Of a DNA stretch of 64,000 nucleotides, positions 55,439 to 64,000 are shown one piece after another. The first letter of the stretch is position 1. Each line of letters starts with the position of its first letter. Origin of the DNA: JALYNX01 sp963746905 (lineage in GTDB: Bacteria > Actinomycetota > Acidimicrobiia > Spongiisociales > ZC4RG35); assembly GCA_963746905.1 (NCBI GenBank), contig CAVVCY010000003.1, positions 1 to 64,000 of the forward strand. Reading direction: 5' to 3'. Made by a program: the position numbers and the translations under genes. The notes beneath the pieces are model-generated. The model did not search any database. It worked only from the letters and a program-made list of their open reading frames with translations, and was not told the DNA's origin.

Positions 55439-55570
55439 CGAACCCCGCCGACCAGACTTCCCGGCACACCACTCGTCAATGGAAGACCCTAGTCGGAGTC
55501 CCCTTCGTCCTCCGTGGGTTCACCGGCTACAGCCCCCCGAGTCACGACAAGTCGGACGCCGATGCCGGGC

Positions 55571-56803
55571 TCAGGTCATCGCCGCGTCCCGGCGATCGCG
55601 TACCCAAACCCCGATCGACGCCGGTTGCATCGTCTCGTTGACCACTCCGATCCACCCGTCGACCACCTCGTCAGCGTCGATCCGGTCCCTGAGGGTGTCG
55701 GCGAATCCGTCGACGACCCGGCGTGTGTCGAAGCGCGTGCGGTTGAATCGGCGGTCAACCAGGTCCTGGACGCGCTTTCGGAGCGGGTTGAAGAGAGCGA
55801 ACACAGCGAGTGTCGAGCCCGCTATGGCGAGGTCGTTGCTCGAGTGCAGGAGCGAGGTGAGCAGGCTCACTACCCCGAAGAAGACAGCGGACAGGACCGC
55901 GACCACCAGGGCATATGACACGGTGCGGGAGACGATGCGGTCGATTTCGTAGAGCCGGTAGCGCAGGACCGCCACCGCGATCGAGATCGGAACCACACCG
56001 AAGGCAATATTGAACGCCAATTCGGCCAGGTCGGGGGAGGCGATGGACCCCTGCAACAGCATGCCGGCCGCGAAGACTCCCGTTGCGTAGAAGAGCCATT
56101 TGATCTGATGGCGTTGCCCGGCGTCGCTCCTCCGATAACGGAGCACCAGGGCCGTGACCGAGCTCATCGTCAGGAACAGCCCGGCAGGGTCCCAGAGCTG
56201 GTGGAGACGCTGATCGAACGACTCGGGAATGAAGCCGATCGGGTTGGCCACCGACCAGAGAACGGGGCCAGCCTCGTCTGTCATCGCAAAGGTCTCGTAG
56301 AAGGCAGTGGGGACCACGATCAGGAGCACCAGGGTTACTTCGAGCCATACCGCCCAGCGCCACCTGCGCGAGAGAAGGGTGCCATCGGGAAAGGTGAGCA
56401 GCAGGTGGAGCACAGGGAAGAGGAACAAAACCCATGACCAGCTGGTGAACCAGAGTGCCAGCCACAGCCAGGGATCGACCGAGGTCGGAGCGGGATCCAA
56501 TGCCACCAGCCAGGTCGTGGCGGAGTCGCTGATGGGAAAGGCAATCCCCGGGATGATCAGCAGCCAGCCGATGACGTTGTCCGGTTGCCGGGAGACGATC
56601 AGCGCTCCCGCGACCACGAATCCGGCCGCAGAAACCGAAGCGATCAGATTGACGAGGACTGCCAAGGTGGTGTCGCCCAAGACTCCGTAGTGGGCCTGGA
56701 GCCAGGTCGCGAAGACGATGGCGACGACGGCCAAGGCGGCCACCACCCACACCGTGGCGAAGGTGCGCCCGGTGCCGGCTCGGGCATTGCTGGCAGTGTT
56801 CAT
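55571..56803 (-). CDS. Multi-helix membrane sensor-like protein without kinase domain
   Basis: 410 residues from ATG 56803. Eight or so membrane helices (TVWVVAALAVVAIVFATW, LIASVSAAGFVVAGALIV, VIGWLLIIPGIAFPIS) match the N-terminal sensor part of actinobacterial histidine kinases. The usual LRYRLYEIDRIVSRTVSYALV follows, then NPLRKRVQDLVDRRFNRTRFD. The chain stops at the dimerisation region; no HATPase domain is present. Perhaps a stand-alone sensor or a truncated kinase. Confidence 0.75.
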   Translation of the reverse strand: MNTASNARAGTGRTFATVWVVAALAVVAIVFATWLQAHYGVLGDTTLAVLVNLIASVSAAGFVVAGALIVSRQPDNVIGWLLIIPGIAFPISDSATTWLVALDPAPTSVDPWLWLALWFTSWSWVLFLFPVLHLLLTFPDGTLLSRRWRWAVWLEVTLVLLIVVPTAFYETFAMTDEAGPVLWSVANPIGFIPESFDQRLHQLWDPAGLFLTMSSVTALVLRYRRSDAGQRHQIKWLFYATGVFAAGMLLQGSIASPDLAELAFNIAFGVVPISIAVAVLRYRLYEIDRIVSRTVSYALVVAVLSAVFFGVVSLLTSLLHSSNDLAIAGSTLAVFALFNPLRKRVQDLVDRRFNRTRFDTRRVVDGFADTLRDRIDADEVVDGWIGVVNETMQPASIGVWVRDRRDAAMT

Positions 56804-56906
56804 TTCCGGCCCATTCTTATTGCGACTCCGTCCCGAAAGCGTTACGAACCCGATGGGGGAGCCTCCGGGCCTTTGGGGGCCGGCCGATCTGGCAGAGTCG
56901 ACCTCG

Positions 56907-57410
56907 ATGATGTCTGTCTCAGCCACTGAATTGCGGACCGATCGGCTCCTTCTGACCCCACTCAAGTTCAAGGATGCAGCCGAAATGGTCAACGTCCTCG
57001 CTGATCCCGAGCTCTATCGGTTCACCGGCGACAGCCCTCCGAGTCTCGAGGTGTTGGAGCATCGATATCGAGCTCAGGTCATCGGACCACCGAGAAGCGA
57101 GGAGGTTTGGCATAACTGGATCCTCAGACTCGTCGGGCCAAAGACTGCCATTGGGTTCGTCCAAGCCACCGTGGTTGGCGGCTCCGCCGAGGTGGCATGG
57201 GTGGTAGGCATCGCCTGGCAGGGTCAGGGCTACGCCACCGAAGGCGCCCAAGCAATGCGCGACTGGCTTGCCGCCACGGGCACCACTCAATTCATGGCGC
57301 ACATCCGTCCCGATCACGTGGCCTCGGAAAAGGTTGCAACCGCAATTGGTCTGCGTCGAACCGACCAGGTGGACAACGACGGTGAGGTGATCTGGGTGGC
57401 CACCGCCTGA
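56907..57410 (+). CDS. GNAT-family N-acetyltransferase
   Basis: 167 residues from ATG 56907. LRTDRLLLTPLKFKDAAEMV is the RimJ/RimL-like start, and VVGIAWQGQGYATEGAQAMR supplies the acetyl-CoA-binding Q/RxxGxG/A signature. Transfers an acetyl group, possibly to a protein N-terminus or small amine. Divergent from the sensor-like gene. Substrate unknown. Confidence 0.83.
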   Translation: MMSVSATELRTDRLLLTPLKFKDAAEMVNVLADPELYRFTGDSPPSLEVLEHRYRAQVIGPPRSEEVWHNWILRLVGPKTAIGFVQATVVGGSAEVAWVVGIAWQGQGYATEGAQAMRDWLAATGTTQFMAHIRPDHVASEKVATAIGLRRTDQVDNDGEVIWVATA

Positions 57411-57413
57411 GAG

Positions 57414-58178
57414 CTAGCTATCGAGCAGCCGGACCTCGTCGCGGACCACGGTTCCACCAATCGACGAATTCGCTTCGTCCCACCTGAGCCGGACCGTCGA
57501 AGGGTGACCGATCTCGTCTCCCTGATGAATGACGATGCTTCCGTCGGGTTGGCCGATCGACCGGAAGTACGAGGCAAGGGCAAAGGCGGCGCTTCCGGTG
57601 GCGGGATCTTCGGGAACACCCGCCTCATCGGCGAAGAACCGCACCTTGGCCACCCGACCGGGGTCCTCCCACGCCCAGACATAGACGTCCCCAAGGGAGG
57701 AAGGTGGTGGAACCAACTCGGCGATCTGTCTCGGAGCCATGAACTGAATCACCATGTATGGGATTGGCATGAGAACCGAGACTGCAACCTCTCCACCCAA
57801 CGGAGGAGGATCGATGCTCTCCACCGGCTGGCCGCCTTTGGCCTCGATCCAGGTCACGGGGCCTTCGGAAGTGATCCGAGCCTCGTCCACCTGATAGTGG
57901 ATCCGGTCCACAGGGTCCGGAAGCACGTCGTTGAGGTACCAGCCGAGACCCACGAGGGGGTGCCCGGCGAAAGGCAATTCGGTGGCGGGCGTGAAGATCC
58001 GCGCCATCGGGACATCCCCTGTGAGGTCACAGAAGATGGTCTCCGAGTATCCGAGATCGGTGGCGATCGCCTGCATCCCCTCGGAGGTCAACCCGGTCAG
58101 GTCGGTGACCACCCCCAGGTGATTGCCACCTGACTCCTCACGGGTAAACACACGCAGGATCTGGCATTGGCGAGCCAT
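57414..58178 (-). CDS. PhzF-family isomerase/epimerase-like protein
   Basis: 254 residues from ATG 58178. ILRVFTREESGGNHLGVVTDL is the family start, LGYSETIFCD holds the catalytic Glu, TPATELPFAGHPLVGLGW and EDPATGSAAFALASYF close the two halves. PhzF-type proteins isomerise small acids; most are uncharacterised. Confidence 0.88.
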   Translation of the reverse strand: MARQCQILRVFTREESGGNHLGVVTDLTGLTSEGMQAIATDLGYSETIFCDLTGDVPMARIFTPATELPFAGHPLVGLGWYLNDVLPDPVDRIHYQVDEARITSEGPVTWIEAKGGQPVESIDPPPLGGEVAVSVLMPIPYMVIQFMAPRQIAELVPPPSSLGDVYVWAWEDPGRVAKVRFFADEAGVPEDPATGSAAFALASYFRSIGQPDGSIVIHQGDEIGHPSTVRLRWDEANSSIGGTVVRDEVRLLDS

Positions 58179-58306
58179 GAGGGGCAAGCTAGACGATCGA
58201 AAATGGGTATCAACCTGACCGCTACGACTCCGGCCGAAACACAGACTGCTCGCACCGTAAATGCTGTGGTTCATGTCGGGATGACCTCGGGTAGGTTCTA
58301 CGGCTG

Positions 58307-59731
58307 ATGACCGACTTCCACTACGAGTTGCTGACCTATCTCGACGCCTCGTTCCTCGCGCTCGAGACGAGGACCAGCCACATGCACGTCGCCGGTGTCG
58401 CCCTTTTCGACGCGTCGCCGTTGAAGGGGCCGGACGGGGGGATCGATTTCGATCGGATCAAGGCCCACATCCTCTCCAAGCTGCAGTACATCCCCCGCTA
58501 TCGGCAGCGTTTGGATTGGGTCCCATACAACCGGCATCCAGTCTGGGTCGATGACGACCAGTTCGCCTTCGAGTACCACGTTCGCCACACGTCCCTGCCC
58601 CGACCGGGGTCGGATGCTCAGCTCAAAGCGTTGGCCGGGCGCATCGTCTCCACACCGTTGGACCGGGACAAGCCGCTATGGGAGCTCTGGGTGGTCGAAG
58701 GCGTTGACGAGGACCGCTTCGCCATCATCGCCAAGATCCACCACTGCATGATCGACGGGCTCTCCGGAGTCGACCTCACCACGATCCTGCTCAATGTCAT
58801 CCCCACCTCCGAGATCGAGGAAGCACCTGCGTGGACCCCTCGCCCGGCCCCGACCCCGAGCCAGCTCGCGGTCGCCGAACTGGCCCATGCCACGCGGCGT
58901 CTCATCGACCGTCTGACCAACCTCTCCGAAACCGTGCGGGACGGGAAGGACCTCGCCGACCGGACAATGGACAAGTCGGCCGCAGCACTGTCCTCGCTTC
59001 GCTCCGGTTGGCTAACCACGTCGGACCGCACCCCGCTCAATCCCGACATCGGGCCCAATCGCCGCTTCGACTGGACCGACATTCCCCTGGCCGACCTCAA
59101 ACAGGTCAAGAACAAACTGGGTGGGTCATTGAATGACGTTGTACTCACCATCGCCGCCGGGGCGATCCGCCATTTCCTGATCGAACATCGCGACTACGAC
59201 GTGTCGGAGACCGCCTTCCGGGTCATGAACCCGGTCTCGACCCGGCGCGCCGATCAGAAGGGCGCATTGGGCAATCAGGTGGCGATGTGGTTGATCGACC
59301 TCCCCATCGAAGAGATCGACCCCTTGGTACGCCATCAGCTGATCAAGGAGCGGACCCTGAACCTAAAGAAGAGCAATCAGGCCTTGGGCGCCGCAACACT
59401 CGTGGAGATAAGTTCGGGGACGCCGATCACCTTGCTCTCCCTGGCGAACCGGGTGGTTGGCTCCCGAATGCGACCCTTCAACATGACCGTGACCAATATC
59501 CCCGGGCCCCAATTCCCCATGTACCTTCTCGAGGGCGAGATGCTGGCCAATTACCCGATGGTCCCGCTCTGGGCGCAACACGGTCTGGGCATCGCCCTCT
59601 TCTCCTACAACGGACGGATGTTGTGGGGGATCCACGCCGACTACGACACCCTGCCCGATTCCGATGTCTTCCTGCAGGCGATCCACGCCTCCTTCGCCGA
59701 GCTGCGCGACCTGGAAGTTTCCACGGCGTGA
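58307..59731 (+). CDS. Wax ester synthase/diacylglycerol acyltransferase (WS/DGAT)
   Basis: 474 residues, the normal length. The catalytic HHxxxDG is HHCMIDG at 145-151; PLW is at 123-125; LNDVVLTIAAGAIRHFL and NPVSTRR follow, and VTNIPGPQFPMYL near the end is the family motif. It joins acyl-CoA to a fatty alcohol or diacylglycerol for storage lipid. Common in actinobacteria that store triacylglycerol or wax. Confidence 0.92.
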   Translation: MTDFHYELLTYLDASFLALETRTSHMHVAGVALFDASPLKGPDGGIDFDRIKAHILSKLQYIPRYRQRLDWVPYNRHPVWVDDDQFAFEYHVRHTSLPRPGSDAQLKALAGRIVSTPLDRDKPLWELWVVEGVDEDRFAIIAKIHHCMIDGLSGVDLTTILLNVIPTSEIEEAPAWTPRPAPTPSQLAVAELAHATRRLIDRLTNLSETVRDGKDLADRTMDKSAAALSSLRSGWLTTSDRTPLNPDIGPNRRFDWTDIPLADLKQVKNKLGGSLNDVVLTIAAGAIRHFLIEHRDYDVSETAFRVMNPVSTRRADQKGALGNQVAMWLIDLPIEEIDPLVRHQLIKERTLNLKKSNQALGAATLVEISSGTPITLLSLANRVVGSRMRPFNMTVTNIPGPQFPMYLLEGEMLANYPMVPLWAQHGLGIALFSYNGRMLWGIHADYDTLPDSDVFLQAIHASFAELRDLEVSTA

Positions 59732-59765
59732 ATTTCCCTGATCTGGCCGACGGCCTGCCCGTCGC

Positions 59766-60653
59766 GTGACCCTGCTCGCCGCGCTGGCCGGCGCCCTGGC
59801 CATTTCGTTCTCAGGGATCTTCTTCGAGCTGTCAGGAGTCGATCCGGTCACCGGAGCGTTTTTCCGGCTCGCCTATGCATTGCCGGTCCTCTTCGTGATC
59901 TGGTTCGCCTACCGGGACCGAGACCATCGGACCAGGCAGAAGCGACTGCTCGCTTTTGGCTCCGGCTTCCTAATGGGTGTCGACATGATTGCGTGGCACA
60001 CCGCCATCGGTTACATCGGGGCCGGGTTGAGCACGCTCATCGCCAACTCACAGGTGGTCATCGTGGCCATCGCCGCCTGGCTCATCTTCGGCGAGCGGCC
60101 AAGCCGGCGGATCCTGGTCGCAATACCCGTCGTATTGATTGGGGTTGCCCTGGTCAGCGGCTTGGGCCAGGCGGACGCTTTTGGATCCAACCCGTTGTTG
60201 GGGACATTGCTCGCCCTGGTCTCGGCGGTGTTCTACGCCGCCTTCATCCTGGTATTCCGCAATGCGAACGACATCCAGGCACCGCCGGCCGGACCGCTGA
60301 TGGAGGCCACCGCGGGCGGATTGGTGACGGTCCTCCTCCTCAGCCCACTCACCGGGGGTATCGACTTCGTGCCCACCTGGCCGGGTCACGGCTGGTTGCT
60401 CGCCGTGGCGCTGGGGTCCCAGGTCGGGGGCTGGCTGCTCATCGGTTACGCACTCCCCCGTCTTCCCGCGGTCGAGACGGCAACCATCATCCTGGTCCAG
60501 CCGGTGTTGACGATGATCTGGGCGGCGATGATCTTCGACGAGAGGCCGTCGACGATTCAGTTGATCGGTGCTGCCCTGGTCCTGGCCGGGGTCGGCTTCG
60601 TTGCGGTCGCCCGGGCCCGAAGTGTCCCCGAGCCGGCTCCCACGACGGTTTGA
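59766..60653 (+). CDS. EamA/DMT-family transporter
   Basis: 295 residues from GTG 59766. Ten membrane helices in two EamA repeats; the repeats are visible as IGAGLSTLIANSQVVIVAIA, WLIFGERPSR and ETATIILVQPVLTMIWAAMI, FDERPS. Exports an unknown metabolite. It starts 34 bases after the WS/DGAT stop. Confidence 0.87.
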   Translation: MTLLAALAGALAISFSGIFFELSGVDPVTGAFFRLAYALPVLFVIWFAYRDRDHRTRQKRLLAFGSGFLMGVDMIAWHTAIGYIGAGLSTLIANSQVVIVAIAAWLIFGERPSRRILVAIPVVLIGVALVSGLGQADAFGSNPLLGTLLALVSAVFYAAFILVFRNANDIQAPPAGPLMEATAGGLVTVLLLSPLTGGIDFVPTWPGHGWLLAVALGSQVGGWLLIGYALPRLPAVETATIILVQPVLTMIWAAMIFDERPSTIQLIGAALVLAGVGFVAVARARSVPEPAPTTV

Positions 60654-60707
60654 CCGCTTCTTCTTCTATGCAGATCACGCGATATCCGTGACGCCCTGCA
60701 TTTGGGA

Positions 60708-61676
60708 TCAGCCGCCGAACACCACCACCACGAGCCGGCCTGTGGGGCCCTGGACCACGGCAACCCCGGCCCGGTCGTAACCCGGTTCGTTGAGTTGGGC
60801 GAGAGCCGTTGGGGAATCGAGCATCCCGTCGAAGGCGGCGCGAGTGCTGCTGGCCAGGGCCAGGTTCTCACCCGCGAGGGCCGGCCTCACCCCGGCCGCA
60901 GCGAGGTCGTCGAGGACGCTTCCGCCGGTAGGGGTGTCCCGGGAGATGCGACCAGTCGTGTACATGCCGGCGGCTCGGGCCTCGGCGACATCGGTGAACA
61001 CGGCGCTCGTGGTTAGTGCGCTCAGACCTAGGCCGGCGCGGTACTCGTTGACACGAACCATCAGATCAGCAACCTCGTCGCGGACCTGTCTGGTCTCGTC
61101 CTCCAGCGCGCCGGGGATGATGATGACCTCATCTCCTTCGGGAACCGCCCGGCTCGCCCCGAGTACCGATTGCAGGGCGGTCATGGAAGACAGCACCTGA
61201 CTCGACCCGATCGATTCGAAAGCTTGTTGCGGCAATGCCTCCGGCCCGGCAATTGCCTGAGCCACAGCAGAGTCTTCGATGGCCTGATCCCAGCTGGGAG
61301 GGAGCGGCATCACCAGGGCGAGGTTGATGACGACCAGAACGATCACGATCCCCCATCCGAAAGCCACTGCCGCTCCGCCCACCCGGTTGATCATGGTGAG
61401 CCCAGGGAGGTTCATCACCTTCGACAGATAGCGCGCTGCGACGGCCATCGCCACCCCGAACAAGACGAAGAGAACGATTCCCGCGCCGATGGCCGCCACC
61501 TCCGGCGCAACTCCGAACCGATCGGAGAGGAATTCGCCAAGGGGGGCACTCAGCCTGAAGGCGATCCAGACCCCAAGGATGAGCCCAACTAGATCGAGGA
61601 CCTCACGGACGAATCCACGTGTCCACCCTCGAACCAGGAGACCGGCGAGCGCTAGGCCCAGAATGAAGTCGAGCAT
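60708..61676 (-). CDS. CvpA-CAP (SCP/PR-1) fusion protein
   Basis: 322 residues. The N-terminal 145 are CvpA-like with four membrane helices (LDFILGLALAGLLVRGW, GWTRGFVREVLDLVGLILGV). From about 205 comes a CAP/SCP domain outside the membrane: VRVNEYRAGLGLSALTTSAV, ARAAGMYTTGRISRDTP, GENLALASS, and YDRAGVAVVQG. Seen in some actinobacterial CvpA proteins. The role may be in envelope or cell-wall interaction. Confidence 0.82.
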   Translation of the reverse strand: MLDFILGLALAGLLVRGWTRGFVREVLDLVGLILGVWIAFRLSAPLGEFLSDRFGVAPEVAAIGAGIVLFVLFGVAMAVAARYLSKVMNLPGLTMINRVGGAAVAFGWGIVIVLVVINLALVMPLPPSWDQAIEDSAVAQAIAGPEALPQQAFESIGSSQVLSSMTALQSVLGASRAVPEGDEVIIIPGALEDETRQVRDEVADLMVRVNEYRAGLGLSALTTSAVFTDVAEARAAGMYTTGRISRDTPTGGSVLDDLAAAGVRPALAGENLALASSTRAAFDGMLDSPTALAQLNEPGYDRAGVAVVQGPTGRLVVVVFGG

Positions 61677-61748
61677 TACGGGTACTTGGTACCTGGTATT
61701 CGGTACTTGGACTGGCCTTTACGGTCGCGGTGACTGTCACCCGGTCAT

Positions 61749-61864
61749 GCGTACCTGAGGTACATCCCGCCATATGTGGCGCTGGTCCCGCACAGAACTC
61801 GAGGGGTGCCCGTTTTCTATGTCCGGGCTAACGCCATATGTGGCTCAACGTACCTCAGGTACGC
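61749..61864. repeat. 116-bp multi-hairpin repeat, copy 2
   Basis: Ends in a perfect 15-bp inverted repeat, GCGTACCTGAGGTAC and its complement. Interior: CGCCATATGTGGCG, the CACAGAA/TTCTATG stem shared with copy 1, then GCCATATGTGGC. It lies between the start of the CvpA-CAP gene (61676) and the stop of AlaX (61874). The remaining 61677-61748 holds two GGTACTTGG direct repeats (61681-61689, 61702-61710) and a palindrome GGTGAC-T-GTCACC (61729-61741). Confidence 0.8.
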
Positions 61865-61873
61865 GAATGCGGC

Positions 61874-62602
61874 TCAGCTGATCTCGATCCGCATCCGCTT
61901 GTTCGCCTTCCCCTTGGACTCGGTTTTGACCACTCTCACCTCACCCACCTCGAGGGTGGAGGCGACGTGGGTGCCGCCATCTGCCTGGCGGTCCAACCCG
62001 ACGATGTCGATGACACGGATCTCCTCGACCCACTCCGGGATCAAATTCACCTTGGTTCGGATCAGGTCTGGATCCTTGAGGGCCTCGCTGCGGGCCATGA
62101 ACACGACCTCGGTCGGATACCCCTTGGTCAGCTCCTCGTTCAGCTTTCGCTCTACGGCTTGACCGAATTCGACTGAGATCCCGTCCAGTTCGAAATCCAT
62201 GCGGGCCACCCCCGGGTCCATGTTCCCCCCGGTCACCTTGGCCCCGAAATCCCGAAATATGACCCCAGAGAGAGCGTGTAGAGCGGTGTGGGTCTTCATT
62301 GTCAGATAGCGCCGATCCCATTCGATAACGCCCTCCACCGAGGTCCCCAGGTCGGGCAGCACCGCGTCCTCGGCAACCACATGGAACGGCTTGCCCTCCC
62401 GTCGGACGGTGTCGATCACCTGGACCTCCCCGCCATCCCAGCGGATAAGGCCTACATCGCCCGGCTGGCCTCCGCCCCTGGCGTAGAAGACCGTCCGATC
62501 CAAAAAGAGCCCCCCGTCGAGGATTTCGAGAACCCGACCTTCGGCACGCGCCAGGTAGGAATCGGTTGCGGCGAGTTCCTCGATCGGTCCAGTTCCGGCC
62601 AT
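61874..62602 (-). CDS. Alanyl-tRNA editing protein (AlaX type)
   Basis: 242 residues. FYARGGGQPGDVG, KTHTALHALSG with zinc His105 and His109, and LDRQADGGTHVAST where the usual Cys of CGGTH is Asp208, with His212. Removes Ser or Gly wrongly joined to tRNA-Ala. The Cys to Asp change occurs in some AlaX subgroups and may still bind zinc. Confidence 0.86.
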   Translation of the reverse strand: MAGTGPIEELAATDSYLARAEGRVLEILDGGLFLDRTVFYARGGGQPGDVGLIRWDGGEVQVIDTVRREGKPFHVVAEDAVLPDLGTSVEGVIEWDRRYLTMKTHTALHALSGVIFRDFGAKVTGGNMDPGVARMDFELDGISVEFGQAVERKLNEELTKGYPTEVVFMARSEALKDPDLIRTKVNLIPEWVEEIRVIDIVGLDRQADGGTHVASTLEVGEVRVVKTESKGKANKRMRIEIS

Positions 62603-62611
62603 GTCCGGAGG

Positions 62612-63169
62612 CTAACGGGAGGTCGAGGAGTCAGGCACGAAGGGCTCACCATGGCCGGGCACGATCAACGTGGCAACCTCGAGAACCCGCTCCCTGCCGA
62701 CATGGAGTGCATCCTGATCGGTACCCAACCGATCGTCGTACGGAGCCTCTCGATACCACCAGAGGTGGGTGAAGGCGACCAACTCGTCGCCGGCCCGCAC
62801 CATCGTCGTTATGTCCTGAGCGGTGTGCCCCGGGGTCTCCCAGAGGGTCACGTCGGGTGCCACCTCAAAACCCTCGGCCGGCCGATCGTCCCAGGCGTCA
62901 CCTTCATATATGGCCCAATGGTCGTGAACCCTGGCATTGGGAAACAACGCGATGTTGATGGTGTGATCCGGATGATGGTGGGAGATCACAACGTCGGTGA
63001 TGTCCTCGGGCCGATGACCAAGACGATCGATCGGGTCGAGGATGACCGACCGCGAGACGACCATCCCGGGATCGACGACGATCAGAGAATTCCCTGAAAC
63101 GATGAGCGAAACCGTTGAGGCGACCCGTTCGCCGCCGTACCCCACATTGAGAACGTGAAAGGTCGCCAC
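62612..63169 (-). CDS. MBL-fold metallohydrolase
   Basis: 185 residues. HxHxDH motif SHHHPDH with His64, His66, Asp68 and His69; later metal ligands in WETPGHTAQDI and VPGHGEPF. A two-metal hydrolase (glyoxalase II or lactonase-like); substrate unknown. 9 bases before AlaX on the same strand. Confidence 0.87.
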   Translation of the reverse strand: MATFHVLNVGYGGERVASTVSLIVSGNSLIVVDPGMVVSRSVILDPIDRLGHRPEDITDVVISHHHPDHTINIALFPNARVHDHWAIYEGDAWDDRPAEGFEVAPDVTLWETPGHTAQDITTMVRAGDELVAFTHLWWYREAPYDDRLGTDQDALHVGRERVLEVATLIVPGHGEPFVPDSSTSR

Positions 63170-63177
63170 GTCTTACA

Positions 63178-64000
63178 TCATGGCGCGTCGAGGTTGAACG
63201 TGGCGAGCCCGGTGAAGACATCCGCCGGCATCACTTGTCGGACGGTGCTGTCGCTGGTGTCGAGGACATAGACACCATGCACCCCGGGGAACACCGCATA
63301 TCGGCTATCAGACGACCACACGACCTGTGACATCCCGGCCTGCTCCGAAGTCTCAGCAACCACGATTCCGTCACCGAGCGAGAGCACGGTCATCCCTTCA
63401 TCCGTCACCACCGCGAGAAGGGTGCCGTCAGGCGAAAAGGTGGCATCGAGCAGCGAGCTCGCACCGATCGGGATCACTCGACTGGAACCATCGACATTGA
63501 TCAGCGCCAGACCGTTGTCATCGACGGCAAGCCACCCCGATGGCTCCGAGCCAAGGATGCGACCGGTGCCCAGCTGTGTCACGTTGCCGAAGACATCGAA
63601 GAGGGCAACCTGGTCACCGTCCTGGACGGCGAACCCCCATTCACCGACGGCGGCCACGCCGCCTTCGACCCCGACAGCCTGGGCGAAAGACTCCGAGCTA
63701 GCGAGATTTCCTCGGGTCACCCAAATCCCCGTCTCCCCCTCCTGAAACGTCGTGTACGCCAGCACTTCCGGGATCGAGTCGTGCCATGCATATCCGGTGA
63801 CATCGAGTGAGACGACCGCCGCCCCCTCCGGTACCCCTGCGTAGAGGATGCTGGTTACGTCATCGGGGGCTGGAACGAGTGTGGCCGACAGTCGTCCCGA
63901 GAGGTCGAATGCCACGGGATCGGGTGGCGACGAAACGCCGAAGGGAACCGACCTCAACGAGGGCTCTCCGCGTTGTGGCCAGACCACGAGTTCGAGACTC
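63178..64000 (-). CDS. Beta-propeller-like repeat protein, 5' end beyond the window
   Basis: The minus-strand frame is open to base 64000, so the start lies outside. About 270 residues are visible with propeller-like repeats: DATFSPDGTLLAVVTDEG, VVWSSDSRYAVFPGVHG, GVYVLDTSDSTVRQV. Probably a secreted or membrane-attached binding protein. The MBL gene follows 8 bases after its stop. Confidence 0.7.
   Translation of the reverse strand, partial: SLELVVWPQRGEPSLRSVPFGVSSPPDPVAFDLSGRLSATLVPAPDDVTSILYAGVPEGAAVVSLDVTGYAWHDSIPEVLAYTTFQEGETGIWVTRGNLASSESFAQAVGVEGGVAAVGEWGFAVQDGDQVALFDVFGNVTQLGTGRILGSEPSGWLAVDDNGLALINVDGSSRVIPIGASSLLDATFSPDGTLLAVVTDEGMTVLSLGDGIVVAETSEQAGMSQVVWSSDSRYAVFPGVHGVYVLDTSDSTVRQVMPADVFTGLATFNLDAP

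Overview
The window is a high-GC stretch of an actinobacterial chromosome. The best guess is class Acidimicrobiia or a near relative. This is inferred from F420-type oxidoreductases, a UPF0182 membrane protein, a WS/DGAT acyltransferase, an ECF sigma/zinc anti-sigma/RseB-like trio next to TatA, a DivIVA-domain coiled-coil protein and an initiator tRNA with a C1-U72 end. No rRNA, CRISPR array, transposase or integrase was seen.

Bases 1-5160 hold three neighbouring genes, each broken by several frameshifts: a membrane-anchored metallophosphoesterase (minus strand, running off the left edge), a GMC oxidoreductase and an alpha/beta hydrolase with a PhaC-like Cys elbow. A 3' fragment of an initiator tRNA gene lies at 5233-5285. 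The intact tRNA-fMet lies at 19591-19664 in the same orientation, so the 14 kb between them has the geometry of a tRNA-site genomic island.

That 14 kb carries sugar-acid catabolism. It holds an RbsABC-type importer with L-fuconate dehydratase and a lactonase under a divergent GntR regulator; a KDG kinase plus KDPG-type aldolase pair; a Zn-alcohol dehydrogenase, a frameshifted IclR regulator and a KduD-like SDR. Next to these is a TetR-controlled operon (F420 luciferase-like enzyme, deazaflavin-dependent enzyme, aldo/keto reductase and the remnant of an F420 reductase-like gene) with two visible operator palindromes.

From 19.7 to 64 kb the window looks like ordinary chromosome: an SDR, a VOC protein, IF-1, a VapBC pair, UPF0182, a DivIVA protein with a phage-head-like tail domain, a PDZ/Lon-like protease, bioY, moaE, an HtrA-like protease coupled to a DUF2342 protein without its zinc motif, ZIP, YihY, SulP, the sigma/anti-sigma operon, tatA, an arginase-family protein, a ClC channel, mu-crystallin and FAD enzymes, a NYN-LOTUS protein, a membrane-inserted alpha/beta hydrolase, an RRM protein with a tiny coupled zinc peptide, a haem-binding protein, a fused EtfBA, tRNA-Arg, a degenerate nuclease-fold protein, NhaA (frameshifted), PhzF, WS/DGAT, EamA, a CvpA-CAP fusion, AlaX and an MBL hydrolase. 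A beta-propeller gene is cut by the right edge.

The most unusual non-coding signal is a pair of about 115-bp multi-hairpin repeats (28605-28719 and 61749-61864). They share near-palindromic ends and a conserved interior and match no family I recognise.
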